Positions 26,378 through 33,611 of a stretch of DNA of 43,284 nt are shown here, one piece after another; the stretch's first letter is position 1, and every line of letters starts with the position of its first letter. Under the pieces are notes generated by a model, which searched no databases, was not told the origin of the DNA, and worked only from the letters and a program-made list of their open reading frames with translations. Source of the stretch: Pseudomonadota bacterium (lineage in GTDB: Bacteria > Pseudomonadota > Gammaproteobacteria > Xanthomonadales > Rhodanobacteraceae). The stretch lies in contig JAJYPJ010000015.1 in assembly GCA_021795435.1 (NCBI GenBank), positions 1 to 43,284 of the forward strand, given 5' to 3'. A program made the translations under genes and the position numbers.

Positions 26378-28024
26378 TCAATCCTGCGACAGGATGGCAC
26401 CGCTCTCATCCGCGGCAAGCGCCGGCAGGCGCAGCAATCCGTTGGCGAGGAAGCGACGCAGGGCGGCCGCCGGGCGCGGGTCGCCGATCTCACCCGCCGA
26501 CTGCGCCGTCTGCGCCAAGAGGGTCGCCGCGGCACAACGCGCCAGCGTCAGTGCCAAGCCCCGCGCGCCGGCCTGCAAGCGTGCCGTGTCGGGTTGCACC
26601 TGCTGCCACCATCGGGTCGCTGCGTCCAAGGCAGCCAGAACCCCCAATCCGTCCGGATTCTGCCGCGGCCATTGTGATCCAAGCCACGAGGCCAGAGGCG
26701 CCGGACCCTCCTCGAGGACACGCAGGGCATCCATCGCCAGCACATTGGTCGTGCCCTCCCAAATCGGGTACACCTGCGCGTCGCGCAGGAGCAACGGCAG
26801 TCCCGTGTCCTCGATGTAGCCGGCGCCGCCGAAGGCCTCGAGGCATTCGGACGTGATGCATACCGCGAGCTTCCCGGTCCATAGCTTGGCCAAGGGCGTG
26901 AGGACGCGCCACGCGGCATGGGTGGCGGCATCGGCCAGGCCCGATTCCACGATGCCCAGCAGGCGAGCCACGCCGAAGCCCAACGCGAAGGCCGCCTCGA
27001 ACTCGGCCGCGAGGCCGGCCAGCGTCTCGCGGTGCAGCGGCTTGTCCGCCAGGACGCCGCCAAAGGCTTCGCGACGCTGTGCATAGTCGCAGGCCAGCGC
27101 GAGCGCCCGGCGCATGGTCGCCAGCGCGCAGATGGTGTTCCAAGTCCGGGTGATGTTGAGCACGGGCGCGATCTTGCGCACGCCCTGGGATGGCTCGCCT
27201 ACCGGAACCGCCTCGAGGCCGTCTAGCGCGATCTCCGCGGTGGGGAGTTCGCGGGTGCCCAGCTTGTCCTTCAGCCGCTCGATGCGCAGCCCGTCACGCC
27301 AGCTGCCCTCGTCGGTGCGCGTCTGCGCGAGAAAGAGGCCCAGGGCGCTGCTTCCGGCTCCTGCGCCGGCTGGCCTTGCGAGCGCCAATGCGGCCTCGCC
27401 AACGATGGCCGACGCAAACCATTTGCGTCCATAGAGACGCCAGCGGCCTGCGCCGTCCTGGCGAGCCTCCACTTCCGTCCGGGAAACATCGGAACCGCCG
27501 GAGGTTTCGGTCATCCATTGGCCCGCCAACCACAGGTCTTCAGCGGAGTGGCTGAGGAAATGCGGCAATGCCGCTGCCGCGAGCGGCAGTCCGGGATTGG
27601 CCTTCAGCACCGTGGCCGCGCCGTCGGTCATGGCCAGCGGGCACGTATAGAACGCGCTCGCGACATGGTAGAGATACACGCGAGCGAACTGGCTGCAGCG
27701 CTGCAGGCCGGCTGAATGCGGTTCGTGCCCCGCCCAGAGAAGCCCATGCCGCGCGGTCAGCGCCGCGCCCTCGCGCCACGCGGTCCCGAGTGCGATGTGA
27801 TCGATGCGCCGGCCCCAGGCGTCCCATTGCCGCAAGACGGTTTCTTCGCGCAGACCCGGCAGGCTGCGTGCGTGCGCAGCGACGGCATAATCGCCCAGAT
27901 GCGCCAGATCCGGCAGGAATCCTGCCAGCTCGTCCGGTTCGAAGTGGGTTCGCAGCCACGCCCCCAGAACCCGGTCGTGGTGCAGCGGGTGCGGCAACCG
28001 CGGTCCCTGCTGGATGAAGGCCAT
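26378..28024 (-). CDS. AidB-like acyl-CoA dehydrogenase
   Basis: 548 residues, longer than ordinary acyl-CoA dehydrogenases (about 380) and like AidB (541). An N-terminal extension contains HPLHHDRVLGAWLRTHF and a mostly helical part. The FAD-binding core has WMTETSGGSDVSRTE, then GRKWFASAI, and ITSECLEAFGGAGYIEDTGLPLLLRDAQVYPIWEGTTNVLA, a very AidB-like block. In E. coli AidB is induced by alkylation stress, binds DNA and is proposed to protect genes. A plain isovaleryl-CoA-type catabolic role is possible. The alkyltransferase-like gene lies nearby in the opposite direction. Confidence 0.85.
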   Translation of the reverse strand: MAFIQQGPRLPHPLHHDRVLGAWLRTHFEPDELAGFLPDLAHLGDYAVAAHARSLPGLREETVLRQWDAWGRRIDHIALGTAWREGAALTARHGLLWAGHEPHSAGLQRCSQFARVYLYHVASAFYTCPLAMTDGAATVLKANPGLPLAAAALPHFLSHSAEDLWLAGQWMTETSGGSDVSRTEVEARQDGAGRWRLYGRKWFASAIVGEAALALARPAGAGAGSSALGLFLAQTRTDEGSWRDGLRIERLKDKLGTRELPTAEIALDGLEAVPVGEPSQGVRKIAPVLNITRTWNTICALATMRRALALACDYAQRREAFGGVLADKPLHRETLAGLAAEFEAAFALGFGVARLLGIVESGLADAATHAAWRVLTPLAKLWTGKLAVCITSECLEAFGGAGYIEDTGLPLLLRDAQVYPIWEGTTNVLAMDALRVLEEGPAPLASWLGSQWPRQNPDGLGVLAALDAATRWWQQVQPDTARLQAGARGLALTLARCAAATLLAQTAQSAGEIGDPRPAAALRRFLANGLLRLPALAADESGAILSQD

Positions 28025-28085
28025 GGCCTGCTCCTGCGTTACGACGGTACGGGTATCCGGGCGCGCCGGATGGGGCGCGGGCCGT

Positions 28086-28490
28086 TCAGTAGGTGTCGCC
28101 CTCGCTGCTCAGCGCCTGCTCGAGCTGGTCGCCGAGCGCACCCAACTCGCCGATCAGCCGGTTGAGTTCGTCGAACGCGAGGATGTCGTAGGGTCGGTTT
28201 TCACACAAGTGCAGATAGGGTGATCCTTCCAGATCGCTGATCGCCAGGAAGCCGGCTCGCTGTTCCCAGTTGAATCGGAGGCATCGTTCCGCGTCCATAC
28301 CGACGACGGGTCCGATGGGCGTCGAGACTCGCAGGTATTTGCGGCTTTGCTCCCCTTCAAGGTCGACGAGATAGATGCCTTGGTGACGCGAGCGACGAAG
28401 CGCAAGATCGAAGCTGATCAAATAGGGATCGTTGGTGCGCAGCGTGTAGCGGCTGCCGAAATGCGCGCGCACCGACTCGAAGGTCAGCAT
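28086..28490 (-). CDS. Conserved-looking hypothetical protein, 134 residues
   Basis: I do not recognise this protein. It is soluble and acidic in its second half, with no signal peptide or membrane helix. It contains SRHQGIYLVDLEGEQSRKYL, LRVSTPIGPV and DLEGSPYLHLCENRPYD, a pattern of short beta-strands followed by a C-terminal helix (FDELNRLIGELGALGDQLEQ). The alternating alpha/beta layout is reminiscent of YbjN/CesT-like chaperone folds, but that is only an impression. It lies 61 bases upstream of the AidB-like gene on the same strand and is divergent from the alkyltransferase-like gene (45-base gap). Confidence 0.7.
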   Translation of the reverse strand: MLTFESVRAHFGSRYTLRTNDPYLISFDLALRRSRHQGIYLVDLEGEQSRKYLRVSTPIGPVVGMDAERCLRFNWEQRAGFLAISDLEGSPYLHLCENRPYDILAFDELNRLIGELGALGDQLEQALSSEGDTY

Positions 28491-28535
28491 GGCTGCTCTC
28501 CTGGACTACCCGGGCTGCATGGTAGCTTCATCGGC

Positions 28536-28910
28536 ATGCCCACAAAACCCGCACGCGATGCCGCACGTGCCGCGATCGAGGCTGCGGTCCGTGCCATTCC
28601 CCTGGGCCGGGTCAGCAGCTACGGTGCGGTCGCCCGGCAAGCGGGGCTGCCGGGGCGTGCGCGGCTCGTGGGCCATGTCCTGCGGACGAGCGTCGATGGC
28701 GAACTGCCATGGCAACGCGTGCTGCATGCCGATGGTCGGCTGGCGGCACCGGTCGGAACGGCGCTGGCCCGCCTTCAGGCGCGGCGATTGGCTGCCGAGG
28801 GCGTCGCCGTCCATCGGGGCCGGGTCCCCGCCGTGCATTTCGCCGAGCAGCGGGATCTCGACGCCGCGCTGTGGCGGTTTGGCAAGGAGGCGGCTAGCGG
28901 CCGCGGTTGA
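28536..28910 (+). CDS. Alkyltransferase-like protein (ATL), DNA-damage recognition
   Basis: 124 residues, the DNA-binding domain of O6-alkylguanine-DNA alkyltransferases: IPLGRVSSYGAVARQAGLPG (helix-turn-helix with the RVSSYG start), RLVGHVLR and LPWQRVLHADGRLA. The active-site Cys of the PCHRV motif is replaced by Trp (Trp59 in PWQRV). That defines ATL proteins, which bind O6-alkylguanine without repairing it and flag it for nucleotide-excision repair. ATG at 28536 precedes the conserved core; the upstream open frame is antisense to the neighbouring gene. Its 3' end overlaps the opposing VTT gene by 17 bases. Confidence 0.88.
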   Translation: MPTKPARDAARAAIEAAVRAIPLGRVSSYGAVARQAGLPGRARLVGHVLRTSVDGELPWQRVLHADGRLAAPVGTALARLQARRLAAEGVAVHRGRVPAVHFAEQRDLDAALWRFGKEAASGRG

Positions 28911-29577
28911 TCAGAACCGGAACGAGCGACAGCAGCGCCAGTGCGGTCAGCGGGAGGATCACGCGCGGTTCGATGACCAGGTGCAGTCCCACCGGTTCAC
29001 CGCGTGCCAGCGCCTCGCCAAGGCCTGCGCCCACCGCGCTCTCGAACCCTTCCATGACCACTCCCCCGCCGGCCGTGACCGCCAGAAACAGCCACAGTGG
29101 GCAGCGCAGCCAGGCGAGCGCCAGGGTCACCCCGCCAAACGGGAAGACCGGAACGAGGCGCAGGAAGAGCGCATAGCTGCCTGGATGGTGCAGGAAGCCC
29201 GCCCGCAGCCGCTCGGCCAGCGCCGGCGCGGTCCGCGTGCCAGCCGACAGGGCCATCCGCGTGGCAAGGAACAGAACCAGGGACCCCAGGACGAGACCCA
29301 CCGTGGACCACAGCGTGCCTTCGACCAGTCCGAACAACATGCCACCCGCGATGGTGATCAGCAGCAGGCCCGGCGCGCCGCTGGCCACGGCCAGCACCAG
29401 GACGCCGAGATAAGCCAGGCGCGACAGCCAGGGTGATGCATGGATGAGTTGCCGCAGGTGGGCATGTTCTGCGGCCAGGTGCCGGGGATCGAAGTGCTTC
29501 AAGGTACCCGAGGCCACGAGCACCACGCCGGCGGCGAGCAGGAGCAGCAAAGGCAGGAGGGCGCGCAGGCGCTTCAT
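28894..29577 (-). CDS. TVP38/TMEM64 family (VTT-domain) membrane protein
   Basis: 227 residues. An N-terminal helix precedes the VTT/SNARE-associated core: LAVASGAPGLLLITIAGGMLFG, LWSTVGLVLGSLVLFLATR, then LRLVPVFPFGGVTLALAWL. A final C-terminal helix ends in VPVLINRGR. The F/VPxxPxxG-like loop and the GxxFG-type re-entrant segment are typical. Related VTT proteins are lipid scramblases or undecaprenyl-phosphate/phospholipid translocases; the substrate here is unknown. The 218-base gap between this start and the ClC gene end contains no ORF I would support; it holds loosely complementary GGCCC/GGGCC arms around 29749-29777. Confidence 0.85.
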   Translation of the reverse strand: MKRLRALLPLLLLLAAGVVLVASGTLKHFDPRHLAAEHAHLRQLIHASPWLSRLAYLGVLVLAVASGAPGLLLITIAGGMLFGLVEGTLWSTVGLVLGSLVLFLATRMALSAGTRTAPALAERLRAGFLHHPGSYALFLRLVPVFPFGGVTLALAWLRCPLWLFLAVTAGGGVVMEGFESAVGAGLGEALARGEPVGLHLVIEPRVILPLTALALLSLVPVLINRGR

Positions 29578-29795
29578 GGCTCACGTGTCGTGCAAAGCGG
29601 CAAGCATAGCGGCAAGGCGCATGCCCGCGGATTGATCGAGGTCGTTCCTCAACGGCCGTCGCTTCGCGTATGCCTTCGGCGCCCCGGTTGCAAGCGCAGG
29701 CGCTTCGCATGGCTGGATGTTCACCGACGTGGCGGTCTTCGCCGGCGGGCCCGACTCGCGGCCGTGGGCCTGACTGCAGCGCCCGAGGCGTGGGC

Positions 29796-31643
29796 TCAGG
29801 GTCGCCAACGGGGCCATCCGAGATGGCGGGTGGCGACGCGGGCCTGGTGCAGTCGGCGCCGGTGGGCGGCCAGGATGTCGCCCCGCGTCAACATGCCCAC
29901 CACGTGGCCGGGATTGCTCACGTCGACGACCACGAGCCGTCCGACATCCGCCAGGACCATCAGGTCGGCGGCTTCGCGCAGGCTCTGGTTGCCGACGACG
30001 GTCATGGGCGTGCGCGCGACCAGCGCGGCAAGGGGCGATGCGCCTTCGGCCGCGGGGCGGAGGATGTCCCTGCGGGTCAGCACGCCGCAAAGCCTGCCTC
30101 GTTCGTCGAGGACGGGATAGCCTTGGTGTGCCGTTTCCGGCGAACGGGTCGCCAGCCAGGCGCACGTGTCGGCGACCGTCTGCGACGCCCGCAGGGTCAC
30201 GGCCGGCGCACTCATGGCGGCGTGCACCGGGACCAGTTCGAGGTAGTCCGCGCTGTAGTCGGCGGGGACGCGTACGCCACGACGATCGATCTTCTCGGTC
30301 ATGATCGTGGTGCGCATCAACAGGCCGGAGACGAGGTAGGCGGTGAAGCAGCCCGCGAGCAGCGCGACGAGGCCATGCGGCTGGCCCGTCGTCTCGAAGG
30401 CGAACACGACGGAGGTCAGCACCGCGCGTGAGGCACCCGCGAACATCGCCGCCATGCCGACCAGGGCGGCCAGGCGAGGATCGAGGCCGAGCGCGGGCCA
30501 TGCGTGTGCCACCATCAGCCCCAGTGCACCGCCGAGCGCTCCGCCCACCGTGAACAACGGCGCCAGCGTGCCTCCCGAGGTGCCGCTACCCAGCGCAACC
30601 ACCCAGGAGAGGAACTTCAGGCCGGCGAGGGCGAGCAGGGCCGCCAGGCCCAGTTGTCCCGCGACGATGGAGGCGATGTTGCCGTAGCCGACGCCCAGCG
30701 TCAGTGGAGCGCGCCACCCGATCAGTCCGACCGCGATGCCCCCCAATACGGGCCACCACATGAAGTGCACGGGGAGCTTGGCAAACTGGTCTTCGACCCA
30801 GTAAGCGGCATGCGTCACGCCGACGCTGGCAAGGCCCAGCAGCACGCCAAGGGTCAGGCAAGCGGCGATGGCAGCCGCGCCGGGCGTGGCCAGGTCGGCG
30901 AGCGGAAACATCGGGGCGCTGCCTTCGAATTGGTAGCGCAGCGCGGTCGCCGCCACGACCGCGAGCGCCACCGGGATCAGCGATCGCGCGCGGCGCTCGA
31001 ACAACAGCAGTTCGATGGCCAGCAGAACGGCGGCCAGCGGCGCTGCAAACACGGCGGCCATGCCGGCCGCGGCACCGGCGGCGAGCAGCGTTTTTCGCTC
31101 GTCCGCCGTGACCCTCAGCAATTGGCCGAACAGCGATCCGAGGGCTCCGCCCGTGGCAATGATGGGCCCTTCGGCGCCGAAAGGCCCCCCGGTTCCGATC
31201 GCAATGGCCGAGGAAACGGGCTTCAGCCAGACAAGCCGTGGCGGGATTCGGCTGTCATTGAGCAGGATCTGCTCCATCGCCTCGGGAATGCCATGGCCGC
31301 GGATGGCCTGCGAGCCGTAGCGCGCCATGAGCCCCACCACCAACCCGCCGACGGCCGGCACGGCGATGACCCAGGCCCCCAGGTGGTTGCCAGCCGGGCC
31401 GGCAGCACGCGCAGAGAGTTCGCCGTAAAACGCGAGATTGGTGACGAGGTCGATCAGGTCGGTCAGTCCGCGCGCGATCCATGCCGCCCCCATCCCGACG
31501 AGCAATGCCAGCGCGCCGATCCATAGAACCCGCCGCGTGGGCACGCTGAAGCCATGGGCCAGTGGGCGAGGTGCGGTGTCGTCGTTCAGTGCTGACGCGG
31601 CGTGCTGCTGCGCTCCCGGCAATGTCGATTCCGACTCGGCCAT
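29796..31643 (-). CDS. ClC-family chloride channel/antiporter with C-terminal CBS pair
   Basis: 615 residues. The ClC selectivity motifs are recognisable as variants: GHGIPE (116-121, for GSGIP), FGAEGPII (for GREGP, with the gating glutamate at Glu158) and SGTSGGTLAPLF (for the GxFxP loop). A glutamate lies in the inner helix (LLAIELLLFE), where E. coli ClC has its internal proton glutamate. About ten membrane helices follow. Two CBS domains fill residues about 470-600 (VTLRASQTVADTCAWLATRS; MTVVGNQSLREAADLMVLADVGRLVVVD), likely nucleotide-sensing. Whether it is a channel or a H+/Cl- antiporter is not decidable from motifs alone; the two glutamates favour antiport. Confidence 0.9.
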   Translation of the reverse strand: MAESESTLPGAQQHAASALNDDTAPRPLAHGFSVPTRRVLWIGALALLVGMGAAWIARGLTDLIDLVTNLAFYGELSARAAGPAGNHLGAWVIAVPAVGGLVVGLMARYGSQAIRGHGIPEAMEQILLNDSRIPPRLVWLKPVSSAIAIGTGGPFGAEGPIIATGGALGSLFGQLLRVTADERKTLLAAGAAAGMAAVFAAPLAAVLLAIELLLFERRARSLIPVALAVVAATALRYQFEGSAPMFPLADLATPGAAAIAACLTLGVLLGLASVGVTHAAYWVEDQFAKLPVHFMWWPVLGGIAVGLIGWRAPLTLGVGYGNIASIVAGQLGLAALLALAGLKFLSWVVALGSGTSGGTLAPLFTVGGALGGALGLMVAHAWPALGLDPRLAALVGMAAMFAGASRAVLTSVVFAFETTGQPHGLVALLAGCFTAYLVSGLLMRTTIMTEKIDRRGVRVPADYSADYLELVPVHAAMSAPAVTLRASQTVADTCAWLATRSPETAHQGYPVLDERGRLCGVLTRRDILRPAAEGASPLAALVARTPMTVVGNQSLREAADLMVLADVGRLVVVDVSNPGHVVGMLTRGDILAAHRRRLHQARVATRHLGWPRWRP

Positions 31644-31726
31644 GTCCCGTTCTACCCCATCGCGAAGGCCGCGAGGCTACGCGCAACGTCGTCGGATAGC
31701 TGGCTGGAAAATGAACGGCGTGCGCT

Positions 31727-32149
31727 TCAGCCGTCCGTGGGCAGGCGGTCCGCGGCAACGCCGGCGTTCGCTGTGCGGCTGGGTTCCGTGGCCTTGCGCG
31801 GCGGGGGGTCTCGGTCGAGGTGGAACCGGTGCAGCAATCGGTGCGCGAACGGCGCCAACAAGACCCCCGCGAGGAATACCACCAGCAACCCGGAATAAAG
31901 GGCATAGGTTCCCGCAAACAGCTTTGCCCCCAGCGTCTGCGGCGTCGCCACCGGGCCCATGCCGGAAAGGATCATGGCGGCGTTGAGGTAAGCGTCGGCC
32001 CAGCCCAGACGTGCGAAATGATGGTACCCGAGCATGCCGACGCCCAGCGAGAGCGCGACCACGACGGCCGCAGCCAGCAGATTGCGGCCGACGCGCCGAA
32101 GGAACCGCCTTCGTGGCGCCAAGGGCTCGCTGCGTCGTTCCCACCTCAT
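31727..32149 (-). CDS. Two-helix pore-loop-like membrane protein
   Basis: 140 residues. A basic N-terminus is followed by helix one ([23 protein letters not shown]), a short amphipathic segment with [17 protein letters not shown], helix two ([23 protein letters not shown]), and a basic/proline tail starting [10 protein letters not shown]. The layout (helix - re-entrant-like loop - helix) is that of two-TM K+ channels. The loop reads ILSGMGPV instead of the TxGYG filter, so it is a filter-variant relative or a non-channel. I recall similar small proteins in many proteobacteria annotated as hypothetical. It lies between the ClC gene and the thioredoxin-like gene on the same strand. Confidence 0.75.
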   Translation of the reverse strand: MRWERRSEPLAPRRRFLRRVGRNLLAAAVVVALSLGVGMLGYHHFARLGWADAYLNAAMILSGMGPVATPQTLGAKLFAGTYALYSGLLVVFLAGVLLAPFAHRLLHRFHLDRDPPPRKATEPSRTANAGVAADRLPTDG

Positions 32150-32189
32150 GGGGGCGGGGCCGACGGGACTTGGGATTGCCTGTTGCCCA

Positions 32190-33068
32190 TCAGAACAAGA
32201 GGCTGCTCATGCGCCGGCGTGCCGAACTGACCAGATCGGGATCGTCGATCAGGGCAAACGCGGCAAGCAGGCGTTTGCGCGCGAGGCCTCCTTCCCATTC
32301 GCGGGCGTCGCGAAGCACATCGAGCCAGCCGTCCAGCGCCGCATGGGCCTGGCCCCCCAACAACTGGCGCACGCAAAGCAGATCGCGCGCACCATAATCC
32401 TTCGGGTCGGAGGCGATGCGCTGGCGAAGGCGGGGCTCGTCCGGTGCTTGCGCGAGCGCCCTGGACAGTTCGAGCTCTCCGCGCAGCCTTTGCGCGCGTG
32501 CGTCGCTGGCCCATTTGGCCGGGAGTGCATCGAGCGTGGCCGCGGCGGCTTCGGCCTGTCCTGCGCGCATCTGGGCCACCGCAAGATCGAGCTTCAACTC
32601 CTCCTTGTCCGGTTCGGCCGCGACGGCTGCCTGCAGGCGGGCCAGCGCTTCGCCGGGGGACTCGATGGATCGTGGGGTGGCCGGGAGGCTCTCGGCTTCG
32701 GCCTGTCCATCGCCTGCGGGAGTCGGCTTGATGCCGTGGCGATCGAGGAATTCGCGCACGTTCCGTTCGGGTTGGGCGCCCATGAAGCCGTCCACGGGCT
32801 GGCCATCCTTGACCAGTACGACGGTCGGCAAGGAGCGGATGCCGAACATGCCCGCCAGCTCCATTTCCTGATCGGTATCGATCTTGGCGAGGCGGAAGGC
32901 ACCGCCGTATTCACCGGCGAGCTTCTCGAGGATGGGCTTGAGCTGGCGGCAAGGGGCGCACCAACTGGCCCAGAAGTCGATCAGAACCGGCTGTTGCGCC
33001 GACGCTTGCATCACTTCGGCATCGAAATTCGCTTGGGTTACTTCCAGGGCGTTGGCCGTGGCGCTCAT
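32190..33068 (-). CDS. Thioredoxin-TPR co-chaperone (CnoX/YbbN type)
   Basis: 292 residues. An N-terminal thioredoxin domain has the active site [13 protein letters not shown] (Cys37, Cys40) and the cis-Pro loop [14 protein letters not shown]. After a linker come helical TPR-like repeats to the C-terminus ([58 protein letters not shown]). E. coli CnoX has SxxC; here CxxC is intact, so a redox role as well as holdase activity is possible. ATG at 33068 has GGAG seven bases upstream; the 18-codon upstream extension lacks conserved features. Confidence 0.9.
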   Translation of the reverse strand: MSATANALEVTQANFDAEVMQASAQQPVLIDFWASWCAPCRQLKPILEKLAGEYGGAFRLAKIDTDQEMELAGMFGIRSLPTVVLVKDGQPVDGFMGAQPERNVREFLDRHGIKPTPAGDGQAEAESLPATPRSIESPGEALARLQAAVAAEPDKEELKLDLAVAQMRAGQAEAAAATLDALPAKWASDARAQRLRGELELSRALAQAPDEPRLRQRIASDPKDYGARDLLCVRQLLGGQAHAALDGWLDVLRDAREWEGGLARKRLLAAFALIDDPDLVSSARRRMSSLLF

Positions 33069-33161
33069 GGGAGGCTCCAAAAAGGGATGGAACATCATTG
33101 GGGCTGGGCGCGCCGCAGACAAGGCCGGTCCTGGCAGCGGTCCGTGCGCGGGGCACGGACG

Positions 33162-33428
33162 TCAGCCGTGGCGAATCTTCTGGGCGAGGATGATGCCCGC
33201 CAAAACCAGCGTGGCCGCGTTCGAGAGGATGATGGGCCAGGAGCCCAGCGCCAGCCCGTAGGCCAGCCAGAAGGCGATGCCCACGGTGAACACCAGGTAC
33301 ATCAGCAGCGACAGCGAACGCGTGTCGCGCGTTCGCAACGTGCGCCAGGCCTGGGGCACGAAGGACAGGGTCGTCAGGGTGGCGGCGATATAGCCCAGCC
33401 AGTCTCCGGTCAGCGCGCTCGGGTTCAT
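33162..33428 (-). CDS. SemiSWEET-type sugar transporter
   Basis: 88 residues with three membrane helices, the length of bacterial SemiSWEETs (MtN3/saliva family half-transporters that dimerise). The PQ-loop motif [10 protein letters not shown] is in helix one, followed by [22 protein letters not shown] and [19 protein letters not shown]; the paired Trp and Asn (FWLAYG, SNA) are the residues lining the sugar pocket in the family. ATG at 33428 starts just before helix one. Substrate not predictable. It is divergent from leuS and 93 bases upstream of the thioredoxin-TPR gene. Confidence 0.87.
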   Translation of the reverse strand: MNPSALTGDWLGYIAATLTTLSFVPQAWRTLRTRDTRSLSLLMYLVFTVGIAFWLAYGLALGSWPIILSNAATLVLAGIILAQKIRHG

Positions 33429-33552
33429 GGGGGGATGATGGCACGATCGATCGGCCGCCTTCGTGGCGGCAAGGCGGATGGCATCCATTCCGACAAGCAA
33501 GCCGAGCCAACGGGGGCGCACGGGTTTGGATCTCGCTCGCCGCCGATGACCG

Positions 33553-33582
33553 TTGGCGCGTCCGATCGCACTGCGTTACGCT
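33553..33582 (+). promoter_or_regulatory. Weak candidate promoter for leuS
   Basis: TTGGCG (33553-33558) and TACGCT (33577-33582) are separated by 18 bases and end about 30 bases upstream of the leuS ATG. Both elements are poor matches to the sigma-70 consensus. The call rests mainly on position in the 183-bp gap divergent from the SemiSWEET gene. Confidence 0.25.
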
Positions 33583-33611
33583 GCTCGGTCGATTTGGACA
33601 GGTCATTCGCC

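Noticed and set aside
28347-28535. Upstream in-frame extension of the ATL gene
   Set aside because: It is antisense to the 134-residue gene and adds nothing resembling the alkyltransferase N-terminal domain; the family core starts just after ATG 28536.
32034-33611. In-frame extension of more than 520 codons upstream of leuS
   Set aside because: It is antisense to the thioredoxin-TPR and SemiSWEET genes and has no domain character; the LeuRS N-terminus begins exactly at 33612.
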